DNA of 64,000 bases from Amylibacter sp. (lineage in GTDB: Bacteria; Pseudomonadota; Alphaproteobacteria; Rhodobacterales; Rhodobacteraceae). The stretch covers positions 35,509 through 99,508 of the forward strand of contig JAJFHZ010000019.1 of assembly GCA_021775355.1 (NCBI GenBank), given 5' to 3'. The notes beneath the pieces were generated by a model that saw only the letters and a list, made by a program, of their open reading frames with translations, searched no databases and was not told the DNA's origin. The translations under genes and the position numbers were made by a program. Of this stretch, positions 52,446 to 61,596 are shown piece after piece; position 1 is the stretch's first letter, and each line of letters starts with the position of its first letter.

Positions 52446-54680
52446 TTACCGCCGCTTTTGCAATTTACGTTTCCTGCCCTTGGCCTTGCCGAACTTACGC
52501 CCCCGTGGCCGCCCCTTGCCAGAGCTGCTTTTAGGCATTGGTTTACCGTCAAGTTCCAGCATTTCCAGCGTCAACCCACCCGTGATTGCAGTTGCTTCCA
52601 CAAGCGAGACTTTGCACGGCATTCCGACCGCAATAACCCGACCGCTGTCTTCACCTTTCAGCGTGCCGTCACGTTCAATGTACCGCCAGTATTCGCGTCC
52701 CAACTGGCTAAGGGGGATAATTCCGTCAGCACCTGTTTCAAGCAACTTTACGAACAGGCCGAACTTTGCAATCCCAGAAACACGGCCCTCAAACTCGGCC
52801 CCGACCTGTTCTGATAGAAATGCCGCCAGATAACGATCTGTTGTATCGCGTTCTGCCAGCATGGAACGGCGTTCTGTTTCTGAAATCCATTCCCCGGTTT
52901 GCGTCAGATGTTCAATATCACCGGGTTTCAACCCGTCATCACCCCAACCATGTGCTGCGATTAACGCGCGGTGAACGATCAGATCGGCATACCGGCGGAT
53001 AGGTGAGGTAAAATGACCGTAACGTTTCAAATTCAAGCCGAAATGCCCCAGATTATCGGGGGAATAATACGCCTGCTTCATTGAACGCAACACGGTCATA
53101 TTGATCACTTCCGCGTCTTCAGAACCCTTTGCCGCATCCAGTAATCTGTTCAGGTCTTGCGTGCGCAAAACCTGCCCCTTGGCTAATTGCAAGCCAGAAG
53201 CATCAGCAACCTCGCGCAGCACATCCAGTTTTTCAGGCGAAGGTTCTTCATGGACACGGTACATTAGCGGCTGTTTCTTTGCTTCCAGCGTTTCGGCGGC
53301 GCATACATTGGCCGTGACCATAAACTCTTCCACCAGTTTATGGGCGTCAAACCGTTCCTTGAACGAAACGGATGTGACCACGCCAGCATCCGACAAAACG
53401 ATCCGGCGTTCTGGCAGGTCAAGATGCAAAGGTTGGCGGCGGTTGCGTTCTTTTGTGGCAGCAGCATAAGCCGCGAACAGATCTGCAATCGGCACTGCCA
53501 ATGGTTTGGTTGCTTCGTCATAAGTACCATCAGCCGCCGCTTGTGCCTGTTCATATGACAACGACGCAGGCGAGCGCATCATGGCGCGAAAGAACTCATG
53601 ATCCAGCTTTTTACCCTTGGAATTCAGCACGATGCGCACCACAATACAGGCCCGATCAACGCCCTCGTGCAAGGAACACAAATTGCCCGAAAGCGCATCC
53701 GGCAGCATAGGAACAACCCGGTCGGGGAAATAGCTGGAATTGCCGCGATTGCGGGCCTCACGGTCCAGTGCAGAACCGCTTGTCACATAATGCGCCACAT
53801 CCGCAATGGCGACCCAGACAATATGGCCGCCATCGTTTTTGGGATCATCATCGGGCAGCGCACATATTGCGTCATCATGATCCCGGGCATCTGACGGGTC
53901 GATGGTAAACAGCGGCAGGTCCCGTAAATCTTTGCGCGCGCCCAAATCGACAGGTTGTGCGGCATTTGCCTCGATTATAACCGCATCCGGGAAATTATCG
54001 GGGATCCCGTGCTGGTGAATGGCAATCAATGACACTGATTTTGGGGCCATAGGATCACCCAGAATTTCAGTGATCTTAGCCGCAGGTAAACCCATCCGTG
54101 CCTTTGGTCCGACCTGCTCCGCCTCGACTAATTCGCCATCTTTTGCATGCAGACTATCCGCTTTGGCCACCTGCCATTCAAGGTTGGACTTTTTATCGAC
54201 AGGAACAATACGTCCGCCTTCTGACCCTAGCCTATAAAGCCCGACAATCTTCTGCGGCCCCGTCCCGATACGCCGAATAAGCCGCGCTTCATATGCAATA
54301 TCCGGGTCGGCAGAACTGCCAAGACGGCACAAGATTCTGTCGCCTTCCTTTAATGCAGGATCGCCTTTTGCCGCCACAAACAGTATCTTCGGCACAGCTT
54401 CCGTACTGTCCCATTCCATAGGGGCTGCCCAAAGATCACCGTCTTTATCGGGCGCCAGTACCCGCAAAACAGAAACAGGTGGCAAATCCCCCGTGGCTCC
54501 ATAAGTGCGCCGCTTCTTTGTTAAATGCCCCTCGGCCGTCAGCTCTTTCAAGATGCGTTTCAAATCAATGCGCGCTGCCCCCTTGATACCAAAGGCGCGG
54601 CCTATATCACGTTTTGAAGTCTTAGAGGGGTTATCCTGAATCCAGGTCAGGATTTCCGCTTTGCTGGGAAATTTTTTCAT
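52446..54680 (-). CDS. rnr: Ribonuclease R
   Basis: RNase R is a 3'-5' exoribonuclease that degrades structured RNA. The protein of about 744 residues has an N-terminal winged-helix region, cold-shock domains, the RNB catalytic domain with DPSDARDHDDAICALP (metal-binding Asp residues), and GYGHFTSPIRRYADLIVHRAL with the conserved Arg pair. A C-terminal S1 domain (FEGRVSGIAKFGLFVKLLETGADG) is followed by a Lys/Arg-rich tail. The ATG at 54680 is preferred to a GTG three codons upstream. It follows the DUF2064 gene directly. Confidence 0.95.
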   Translation of the reverse strand: MKKFPSKAEILTWIQDNPSKTSKRDIGRAFGIKGAARIDLKRILKELTAEGHLTKKRRTYGATGDLPPVSVLRVLAPDKDGDLWAAPMEWDSTEAVPKILFVAAKGDPALKEGDRILCRLGSSADPDIAYEARLIRRIGTGPQKIVGLYRLGSEGGRIVPVDKKSNLEWQVAKADSLHAKDGELVEAEQVGPKARMGLPAAKITEILGDPMAPKSVSLIAIHQHGIPDNFPDAVIIEANAAQPVDLGARKDLRDLPLFTIDPSDARDHDDAICALPDDDPKNDGGHIVWVAIADVAHYVTSGSALDREARNRGNSSYFPDRVVPMLPDALSGNLCSLHEGVDRACIVVRIVLNSKGKKLDHEFFRAMMRSPASLSYEQAQAAADGTYDEATKPLAVPIADLFAAYAAATKERNRRQPLHLDLPERRIVLSDAGVVTSVSFKERFDAHKLVEEFMVTANVCAAETLEAKKQPLMYRVHEEPSPEKLDVLREVADASGLQLAKGQVLRTQDLNRLLDAAKGSEDAEVINMTVLRSMKQAYYSPDNLGHFGLNLKRYGHFTSPIRRYADLIVHRALIAAHGWGDDGLKPGDIEHLTQTGEWISETERRSMLAERDTTDRYLAAFLSEQVGAEFEGRVSGIAKFGLFVKLLETGADGIIPLSQLGREYWRYIERDGTLKGEDSGRVIAVGMPCKVSLVEATAITGGLTLEMLELDGKPMPKSSSGKGRPRGRKFGKAKGRKRKLQKRR

Positions 54681-54689
54681 GTGCCACAC

Positions 54690-55301
54690 TTAACAGGTAA
54701 ATTCGGGGCCGTCATATTTTATCAACGCCAAATCATCGGCATGATCAACATCCCTTAACGTATCAATATACCCCACATGCGCATCGCCCAAAGTTGCCAC
54801 AGTATCGGCCAACGCATATTCGCTAGACCAGCGCACACCCTTGAACAGATCGGTAGGCACCGCACGTCCGCCGCGCTTTAATCCGATCAACCAATAGCCG
54901 CCATCTTGCGCAGGCCCGAAAACCGCATCATGGTCACCCAATGTACGAAAGGCTTTTTCGATCAATGCAGGCGTCACACTCGGAATATCAGCCCCGATAA
55001 TCACCACCGGACCATAAGGTGCATTTCGAAAAAGCGATCCCATCCGATGCCCCAAATCACCGCGCCCCTGCGGCCAGCGTGGCAGATGGACGGGCCAAAT
55101 ACGACTTTGCAGCCCTTCCACATCGGGCGAGACCGCCAAACCGGTTTGCCAACGCGCATCACACCCAAGCCTGCGGATCAGACGGCGCGTTTGATGGCGG
55201 AACCACCATGCAGCCCGCGTCATGCCTATATCTTTGCCCAAACGGGTTTTTACACGGCCCGCGCGCGGTTCCTTGACCATGATGAAAAGTTGGCGGGGCA
55301 T
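54690..55301 (-). CDS. DUF2064 / TIGR04282-type glycosyltransferase
   Basis: This 203-residue protein begins LFIMVKEPRAGRVKTRLGKDIG, the nucleotide-sugar motif of the GT-A-like family annotated as arsenosugar biosynthesis glycosyltransferases. GPVVIIGADIPSVTPALIEKAF and FGPAQDGGYWLIGLKR follow. No arsenic genes are near, so the substrate is unknown. The start ATG overlaps the dapE stop, so it is translationally coupled to dapE upstream and rnr downstream. Confidence 0.86.
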   Translation of the reverse strand: MPRQLFIMVKEPRAGRVKTRLGKDIGMTRAAWWFRHQTRRLIRRLGCDARWQTGLAVSPDVEGLQSRIWPVHLPRWPQGRGDLGHRMGSLFRNAPYGPVVIIGADIPSVTPALIEKAFRTLGDHDAVFGPAQDGGYWLIGLKRGGRAVPTDLFKGVRWSSEYALADTVATLGDAHVGYIDTLRDVDHADDLALIKYDGPEFTC

Positions 55302-56443
55302 CACGCAAAATAGTCAGTTAATATCCGCGTATAGATCGATTTCAGTTTATGGATATTTGCAACCTCTACCCGTTCATCAACCTCATGCATTGTTCGGCCC
55401 ACAAGCCCAAACTCCACCACAGGGCAGTGGCTTTTGACGAACCGCGCGTCCGATGTGCCACCTGTTGTGGACGCTTCAGGTGTGATACCCGTTTCCGCTT
55501 TTACCGCCTTTGAAATCAGCGATGACAACTCACCAAGCGGTGTCACGAAACTTTCGCCCGACACACGCACACGCATCATGATTTCAATATCTGTGGCACG
55601 TGCAACCTTATCCACTTCCGTCTGCAACCATGCGGTTAATGTTTCAGATGTATGGGTATCATTGAAGCGAATATTCACAGTCGAGCGAGTTTCCGCGGGG
55701 ATCACATTATCGGCTGAATTGCCGGTATCGATGGTAACGACCGCCAGAGTGGACGCATCAAAATGCTTCGTGCCTTGATCCAGCTCGTAGGCAGCCAAGT
55801 TCGCCATTAGTTGCGCCATTGCAGGCATCGGATTTCTGGCGCGATGTGGATAGGCGGAATGGCCCTGCACACCCTTGCAAGTGAAATAAGCATTCATAGA
55901 ACCGCGGCGTCCGATTTTCATCATCTCGCCCATTTCATTCGGGCAGGTTGGCTCACCTACCAGGCAATGATCTATGCGCTCATTCTGCGCATCCATCCAG
56001 TCCAGCAGGGCTACGGTTCCGTCAACCGCTATGCCTTCTTCATCACCCGTGATCGCCAGAACAATTGATCCGTCAGGGGGGGTATCGGCAATAAAATCAA
56101 TCGCAGCTGCGGCAAAGGCCGCCACGCCAGATTTCATATCCGTCGCACCGCGCCCATAAAGAAAACCATCCTTAATCTCAGCCCCAAACGGGTCAACTGT
56201 CCATGCATCCAGATCGCCCACAGGCACCACATCCGTGTGGCCGTTAAAACCGAACGTGCGCCCGTTTGCACCCTTGCCCCAGCGCGCAAACAGATTACTG
56301 ACATCACCCCGATCCACCCGCGTGCAGGTAAAACCCGCTTGCGTCAAAAGTCCATTAAGCAATACCAAAGCGCCACCTTCGATTGGTGTAACCGAGGGGC
56401 AGCGGATCAGATCGGCTGTCAGTTTTACGGGATCGGTTGTCAT
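55301..56443 (-). CDS. dapE: Succinyl-diaminopimelate desuccinylase DapE
   Basis: DapE hydrolyses N-succinyl-LL-diaminopimelate in lysine/peptidoglycan precursor synthesis. The 380-residue M20 metallopeptidase-like enzyme has [12 protein letters not shown] with the first Zn ligand His, [15 protein letters not shown] with the bridging Asp, [12 protein letters not shown] with the catalytic Glu pair, and [12 protein letters not shown] near the C-terminus. Length is normal. The next gene overlaps its stop. Confidence 0.95.
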   Translation of the reverse strand: MTTDPVKLTADLIRCPSVTPIEGGALVLLNGLLTQAGFTCTRVDRGDVSNLFARWGKGANGRTFGFNGHTDVVPVGDLDAWTVDPFGAEIKDGFLYGRGATDMKSGVAAFAAAAIDFIADTPPDGSIVLAITGDEEGIAVDGTVALLDWMDAQNERIDHCLVGEPTCPNEMGEMMKIGRRGSMNAYFTCKGVQGHSAYPHRARNPMPAMAQLMANLAAYELDQGTKHFDASTLAVVTIDTGNSADNVIPAETRSTVNIRFNDTHTSETLTAWLQTEVDKVARATDIEIMMRVRVSGESFVTPLGELSSLISKAVKAETGITPEASTTGGTSDARFVKSHCPVVEFGLVGRTMHEVDERVEVANIHKLKSIYTRILTDYFA

Positions 56444-56503
56444 CGCAGTCTTCCTTTATATCATCACGGATAGCTTTACCGAAGCATCACCCCAAGCAAA
56501 AGC

Positions 56504-57166
56504 CTAAAACGGGCTAGGGGCAGTCAAGGTGAGCCATGCACCGCCATCGGGGTGGCGCATGCGCAAGGTTTGCGCGTGCAATTGTAACCTGTCCGCTGCC
56601 GCTATGACCTCTGCATCACCATAAAACCGATCCCCCAGTATCGGGTGACCCAGTTCCAGCATATGCACACGCAACTGATGGCTGCGCCCTGTCTTGGGTC
56701 GCAATTCCATGCGTGTGACAGCATCTTCACGCACCAGAACCGCCCAGTCCGTGACCGACGGCTTGCCGCGCACATGATCCACCATTTGCAACGGGCGGTT
56801 CGGCCAATCAACGATCAGCGGCAAATCCACCTTGCCCGTATCATCCACCACATGCCCCGAAACACGCGCCACATAGGTTTTTTCCAACTGTCGCTTTTGA
56901 AACTGTGAACTTATATGCCGTTGCGCGTGCTTGCCGATCCCGAAAACCATCACGCCAGACGTATCCATATCCAATCGATGCACCAACAGCGCATCCACGT
57001 AAACCGCCTTAACCCGTGTCTCCAAACAATCGCGATGTTCCATCGCTTTACCGGGGACGGATAACAGACCGGAAGGTTTATTGATCGCCAATATCTGATC
57101 ATCCAGATGGATCACATCCAAAGGGGTATCGGGTGGCGTGTATGTAAAGGGCGGGTTTGGACTCAT
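56504..57166 (-). CDS. RluA-family pseudouridine synthase
   Basis: This 220-residue enzyme has the catalytic signature VHRLDMDTSGVMVFG (catalytic Asp, about residue 67), the N-terminal LAINKPSGLLSVPG motif and the C-terminal LRPKTGRSHQLRVHMLELGHPI. It lacks an S4 domain, as the short RluA-type enzymes do, so it may modify both 23S rRNA position 746 and tRNA position 32, or only one. It lies between dapE and the methylamine operon, transcribed from its own ATG. Confidence 0.9.
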   Translation of the reverse strand: MSPNPPFTYTPPDTPLDVIHLDDQILAINKPSGLLSVPGKAMEHRDCLETRVKAVYVDALLVHRLDMDTSGVMVFGIGKHAQRHISSQFQKRQLEKTYVARVSGHVVDDTGKVDLPLIVDWPNRPLQMVDHVRGKPSVTDWAVLVREDAVTRMELRPKTGRSHQLRVHMLELGHPILGDRFYGDAEVIAAADRLQLHAQTLRMRHPDGGAWLTLTAPSPF

Positions 57167-57187
57167 CCCGCCCCTTTACACGACTAT

Positions 57188-59635
57188 CTAGACTTTAACA
57201 CGTTCGGATTTCGGGTCGTACATTGGGCGTAAACTGGCATCCGCTTTTACCCGAACACCTGCCACGTCAATCTCGTAAGATGACGCCAGAACGTCAGCAG
57301 CTGTTTCACCTTTGCACGGCACATATCCCATGCCGATGGCAGCCCCTAATGTGTGGCCATAGCCGCCCGAACAAAGATAACCAACGATGTCGCCATTCCG
57401 CAAAATCGGTTCATTATGATACAACAACGGTTCTGCATCCGCCAATTTGAATTGCACCAAACGGGTATTCAGACCAGTTTCCTTTTTCTCCAAAACCGCA
57501 TCGCGCCCAATGAAATCCGGCTTGTCGGTTTTCACCGCAAACCCAAGACCCGCTTCCAACACATGATCTTCGCAGGTGATGTCATGACCGAAATGGCGAA
57601 AGCCTTTTTCAATGCGACAACTGTCCATCATATGCATACCACAAAGCTTCAGCCCCATATTTTGACCTGCTTCATAAAGTATTTCAAACACATGGCACGC
57701 CATGTCTGAACTGGCAAAAACTTCCCACCCCAACTCGCCCACATATGTCACGCGATGCACGCGTGCCAACCCCATGCCGATTTCAATTTCCTGTGCGGTA
57801 CCAAACGGATTGACCGCGTTGCTGAAATCGTTGGGGGATACTTTTTCTAGCAAAGCACGACTGTTCGGTCCCATCACCGCCAATACGCCCTCACCTGCCG
57901 TTACGTCCGTGATCACCACGTTGAAATCGCCTGCATGGCGTTGCATCCAAACCTGATCCGCAAGCCTTGTGACCGCAGGGGTTACAACCAGATAGGCGGT
58001 TTCCGAAAGCCGCGTGATGGTCACGTCCGCCTCAATCCCGCCGCGTGTATTCAGGAACTGCGAATACACGATCTTGCCCACAGGCACATCGTACTGCCCG
58101 CCTGCAACGTAGTTCAAAAACGCTGTCGCATCGCGCCCTTCAACACGAATTTTACCGAACGAAGTCATATCATACATGCCCACGTTTTCGCGAACTGCAC
58201 GGTGTTCCGCCGCCACATTTTCAAACCAATTGGTGCGTTTCCAGCTGTATTCGTATTCCGCCTTTTGCCCATCATTGGCAAACCAGTTGGCCCGTTCCCA
58301 GCCGCCGGCCTCACCCATCACTGCACCGCGATCCAGCAAGTGTTGGTGGAACGGTGTGCGCCTAATACCGCGCGCTGTTGCCTTTTGACGGAACGGGAAA
58401 TGATCCGCATAAAGCAGGCCCAAAGTTTCTTTGGAGCGTTCGAACAAGTAGTGCTTGTTGCCCTGAAACGGTTGCATCCGCCCAATGTCTACATCGCCCA
58501 GATCAAACGGTTTTTCGCCATCTTCCATCCATTGTGCAAGGGCCATACCAGCCCCGCCACCCGATTGAATACCAATGGAATTAAACCCTGCGGCAACCCA
58601 GAAATTATCAACCTCCAATGACAGACCCAAATGATAGGCATCATCAGGTGTAAAGCTTTCAGGCCCGTTGAAAAAAGTATGAATACCTGCCTCTGCCAGC
58701 ATAGGCAAGCGTTCGCAGGCGCGTTCAAGGATGGGTTCAAAGTGATCGAAATCCTCAGGCAGCTGGTCAAATTCAAAGCTGTCGGGAATGCCATCCATGC
58801 CCCAGGGTTTTGAGTTCGGCTCAAACGCGCCCAGCAGGTATTTTCCCGCATCCTCTTTGTAATACGCACATTCATCAGGCACCCGCAGCACCGGCATTTG
58901 GGTCAGGCCTTTGATCGGTTCGGTGACAATATAAAAATGCTCGCAGGCATGAAGCGGTACATTGACGCCAGCCATACGACCCACCTCATGACCCCACATG
59001 CCCGCACAATTCACCACCATATCAGCTGTGATATGGCCCTGATCGCCATTTTCATCTTGCCAGTTAACCCCTGTCACGCGGCGGCCATCTTTGACCACAC
59101 CTGTCACTTTCACCCGCTCTTTTATCAACGCCCCACGTTGGCGTGCGCCCTTGGCCAAAGCCAGTGCTATATTGGCGGGGTCACCCTGCCCGTCCGTTGG
59201 CAGATAGACACCTGATTTCACGCCATCAATGTTCAGATGTGCGTAGCGTTCTTTCACTTCTTTAGCCGAAATCTCTTCAACAGGTACACCGAAGGCACGT
59301 GCCATAGCGGCCTGACGGAACAACTCTTCTTGGCGTTCCTCAGTTAGTGCGACCGAAATAGAACCGACCTGACGCAGCCCTGTTGCAACACCCGTTTCTT
59401 CTTCCAGACCCATATATAATTCAGCCGAATAACGCGCCAGTTTTGTCATGTTTGATGAAGCTCGAAGTTGGCCGATCAGCCCCGCTGCATGCCATGTGGT
59501 GCCGGAAGTCAACTGTTTACGCTCCAGTAGAACAACATCTTTCCAACCTAATTTTGCTAAATGATAGGCCACAGAGCAACCAATGACACCGCCACCGATG
59601 ATCACCACGCGGGCGTGTTTGGGTAAATTAGACAT
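57188..59635 (-). CDS. FAD-dependent dimethylglycine/sarcosine dehydrogenase-like protein with GcvT domain
   Basis: This 815-residue protein has an N-terminal DAO-type flavin domain (VVIIGGGVIGCSVAYHLAKLGW, 10-31). The motif TSGTTWHAAGL has the His (about 49) to which FAD is covalently bound in dimethylglycine dehydrogenases. A C-terminal GcvT-type folate domain follows (YVGELGWEVFASSDMACHVFE, MMDSCRIEKGFRHFGHDIT). These enzymes demethylate N-methylglycines and pass the methyl group to tetrahydrofolate. It is the last gene of a four-gene minus-strand operon behind a homocysteine methyltransferase. Confidence 0.9.
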   Translation of the reverse strand: MSNLPKHARVVIIGGGVIGCSVAYHLAKLGWKDVVLLERKQLTSGTTWHAAGLIGQLRASSNMTKLARYSAELYMGLEEETGVATGLRQVGSISVALTEERQEELFRQAAMARAFGVPVEEISAKEVKERYAHLNIDGVKSGVYLPTDGQGDPANIALALAKGARQRGALIKERVKVTGVVKDGRRVTGVNWQDENGDQGHITADMVVNCAGMWGHEVGRMAGVNVPLHACEHFYIVTEPIKGLTQMPVLRVPDECAYYKEDAGKYLLGAFEPNSKPWGMDGIPDSFEFDQLPEDFDHFEPILERACERLPMLAEAGIHTFFNGPESFTPDDAYHLGLSLEVDNFWVAAGFNSIGIQSGGGAGMALAQWMEDGEKPFDLGDVDIGRMQPFQGNKHYLFERSKETLGLLYADHFPFRQKATARGIRRTPFHQHLLDRGAVMGEAGGWERANWFANDGQKAEYEYSWKRTNWFENVAAEHRAVRENVGMYDMTSFGKIRVEGRDATAFLNYVAGGQYDVPVGKIVYSQFLNTRGGIEADVTITRLSETAYLVVTPAVTRLADQVWMQRHAGDFNVVITDVTAGEGVLAVMGPNSRALLEKVSPNDFSNAVNPFGTAQEIEIGMGLARVHRVTYVGELGWEVFASSDMACHVFEILYEAGQNMGLKLCGMHMMDSCRIEKGFRHFGHDITCEDHVLEAGLGFAVKTDKPDFIGRDAVLEKKETGLNTRLVQFKLADAEPLLYHNEPILRNGDIVGYLCSGGYGHTLGAAIGMGYVPCKGETAADVLASSYEIDVAGVRVKADASLRPMYDPKSERVKV

Positions 59636-59638
59636 GTG

Positions 59639-60517
59639 TCATTCCTTTGAAAATTTCTGCGCCAATAGCGCAATATGGGCAGGGCCAACTTCACAGCAAC
59701 CCCCTATGATTGTGGCACCTGCATCCACCCATTTTTGGGCAAAATCGGCATAGGCTTTAGGCCCTAGGTCTTTGCGTGTTTCCAGTTCATCAACTGTAGC
59801 ACCGACGTGGTCGAACGCATCGGAAATACCTATGAAACCGTTCGCATATGCCCCCACGGGAATACCGTTGCCAACAAGCAATGGCACCGCAGTTGTAACC
59901 GCTTCAGGTATCGAACAATTCACCAAAACCGCTGCTGGCTGAAACTCTGCCAAAAGCGGCAAAATATCCGTCAGATTTTCGCCCGATCGCAACTTTGTGC
60001 CGTCTTTGTCATCCACCGACAAAGACAACCAGACAGGTTTGCCAAAGCCTGCAGCCCCCATCAACCCACCGCGCGCCTGATCGATGGATGACATCGTTTC
60101 AAACAGGAACAGGTCAACAAAATCCGCCTGAATTTTGCAAATATCATGATAAACCTCTGCCGCTTGATCGCTTGGCGGGCTTTTATCCGGTTGATAGGAA
60201 AACCCCTGCGGCCCCAATGAACCGGCAACCAAACCCGGCCCATGCGCATCACGTGCATCAACCGCTTGCTGGCAAGCCAGTTGTTGCAGCAGGGTCAAGC
60301 GGTCTGCCAATCCATGATGGCCCAGCCGATCCGGTAAAACCGAATATGTATTGGTCGTTGCAATCTCGGCCCCCGCCGCGAAATATTCATCATGCACTTC
60401 ACGCACCATTTCAGGGTTATCCAGCAAAGCTTGGACCGACCAGAGCGAGGTGGCCTTGCCCGCACGGGCAATCAGTTCCTGCCCCATGCCGCCGTCAAGG
60501 ATGGTTATTTTGGTCAT
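59639..60517 (-). CDS. Homocysteine S-methyltransferase family protein
   Basis: This 292-residue TIM-barrel enzyme has the zinc-ligand cysteines VLVNCSIPEAV (Cys about 204) and GATIIGGCCEVGP (the Cys pair about 274-275), plus the starting ILDGGMGQEL. It transfers a methyl group from a donor such as S-methylmethionine or glycine betaine to homocysteine. Between two methylglycine-oxidase-like genes, betaine is a plausible donor. The ATG at 60517 overlaps the upstream stop; only three bases separate its stop from the next ATG. Confidence 0.85.
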   Translation of the reverse strand: MTKITILDGGMGQELIARAGKATSLWSVQALLDNPEMVREVHDEYFAAGAEIATTNTYSVLPDRLGHHGLADRLTLLQQLACQQAVDARDAHGPGLVAGSLGPQGFSYQPDKSPPSDQAAEVYHDICKIQADFVDLFLFETMSSIDQARGGLMGAAGFGKPVWLSLSVDDKDGTKLRSGENLTDILPLLAEFQPAAVLVNCSIPEAVTTAVPLLVGNGIPVGAYANGFIGISDAFDHVGATVDELETRKDLGPKAYADFAQKWVDAGATIIGGCCEVGPAHIALLAQKFSKE

Positions 60518-61596
60518 CAAGTTACTCCTGGTGGTATAAGAACCAGCTTACCGGGAAGGGTTTTGGAAATAAACTCTTCCTGTGCAGCTGTAATCTCGCT
60601 AAGTGGGTAGGTTTTTGAAATCAGTGGTTTTACCTCACCGTTGTTGATCATTTCAACAAGCTCGGCAAATACCTTTCGCGCCATAAAAGATGCCCCGTAG
60701 ATCGTAATGTCTCTTAAATAAACATCGCGAAGGTCGGCTTCGACAATCGGCCCGGCAATGGCCCCGGAAACCGCATAATGGCCCCCGGGCCGCAAGGCGA
60801 GGATTAACTGTTGCCAATTGGGGCCCGCTACCACATCAACCACTACGTCAAAACTTTCATCTGGAACAGGTGCTGCCCGATCTAGAGCCGAATTAGCGCC
60901 AGCGGCGCGAACAACTTCTGCTTTCTGGGCCGCCGTAATACCACAAACATTTGCGCCCATTTTTTTAGCAAGTTGCACCGATGCCAGTCCAACACCACCC
61001 GATGCGCCTGTCACCAAAACATCATGACCTGCCCGAACACCTGCACGGGTCAACATATTGAACGCGGTACCAAAGGCACACGGGATAGCCGCAATTTCAA
61101 CATCGCTTAGGGGTGATCGGGACACATCAAAAGTCTCATTCGCCTCAAGCAGGCAATATTGTGCGAACGCACCATTGATCTCGGATCCAAGTGCCACAAA
61201 ACCAGTTGGTTTTTTTGCTGTCGGTCTTGGGATATTGATCTGACTTGTTACGCGCTCGCCTATTGCCCGCGTTCTGACACCTTTTCCCAAAGCGACAACT
61301 TCACCACAAATATCTCCGCCTTGAATGATGGGAAAATCCAGAGTTCCGCTCCAGCCCCCTTCTTCAACCGCGACATCATCGCCGACATCCTGAGTCGCAC
61401 CAGTTATATCCGAAGAATACCAGCCGATGCGCGTGTTGATGTCGGTATTATTTATTGCTGCAGCTAACACACGTACCAAAACCTGACCTGCTCCAACCTT
61501 GGGGACAGGTATTGCATCAGACCATTCCAAAGCTTCCGGGCCGCCATGCCCAGTTAACAAAACACCTGACATAGTTTCGGGTATTACCTGTCTCAC
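60517..61596 (-). CDS. Medium-chain dehydrogenase/quinone oxidoreductase family protein
   Basis: This protein of about 359 residues has a GroES-like N-terminal domain (MSGVLLTGHGGPEALEW onward) and an NAD(P)-binding domain with VLVTGASGGVGLASVQLAKKMGA. Segments such as GGDICGEVVALGKGV and the absence of an obvious zinc Cys cluster suggest a quinone-oxidoreductase-like member. The start is GTG at 61596 (overlapping the upstream stop) or ATG at 61572. It sits in the flavoprotein operon; its role there is unknown. Confidence 0.85.
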   Translation of the reverse strand: MRQVIPETMSGVLLTGHGGPEALEWSDAIPVPKVGAGQVLVRVLAAAINNTDINTRIGWYSSDITGATQDVGDDVAVEEGGWSGTLDFPIIQGGDICGEVVALGKGVRTRAIGERVTSQINIPRPTAKKPTGFVALGSEINGAFAQYCLLEANETFDVSRSPLSDVEIAAIPCAFGTAFNMLTRAGVRAGHDVLVTGASGGVGLASVQLAKKMGANVCGITAAQKAEVVRAAGANSALDRAAPVPDESFDVVVDVVAGPNWQQLILALRPGGHYAVSGAIAGPIVEADLRDVYLRDITIYGASFMARKVFAELVEMINNGEVKPLISKTYPLSEITAAQEEFISKTLPGKLVLIPPGVT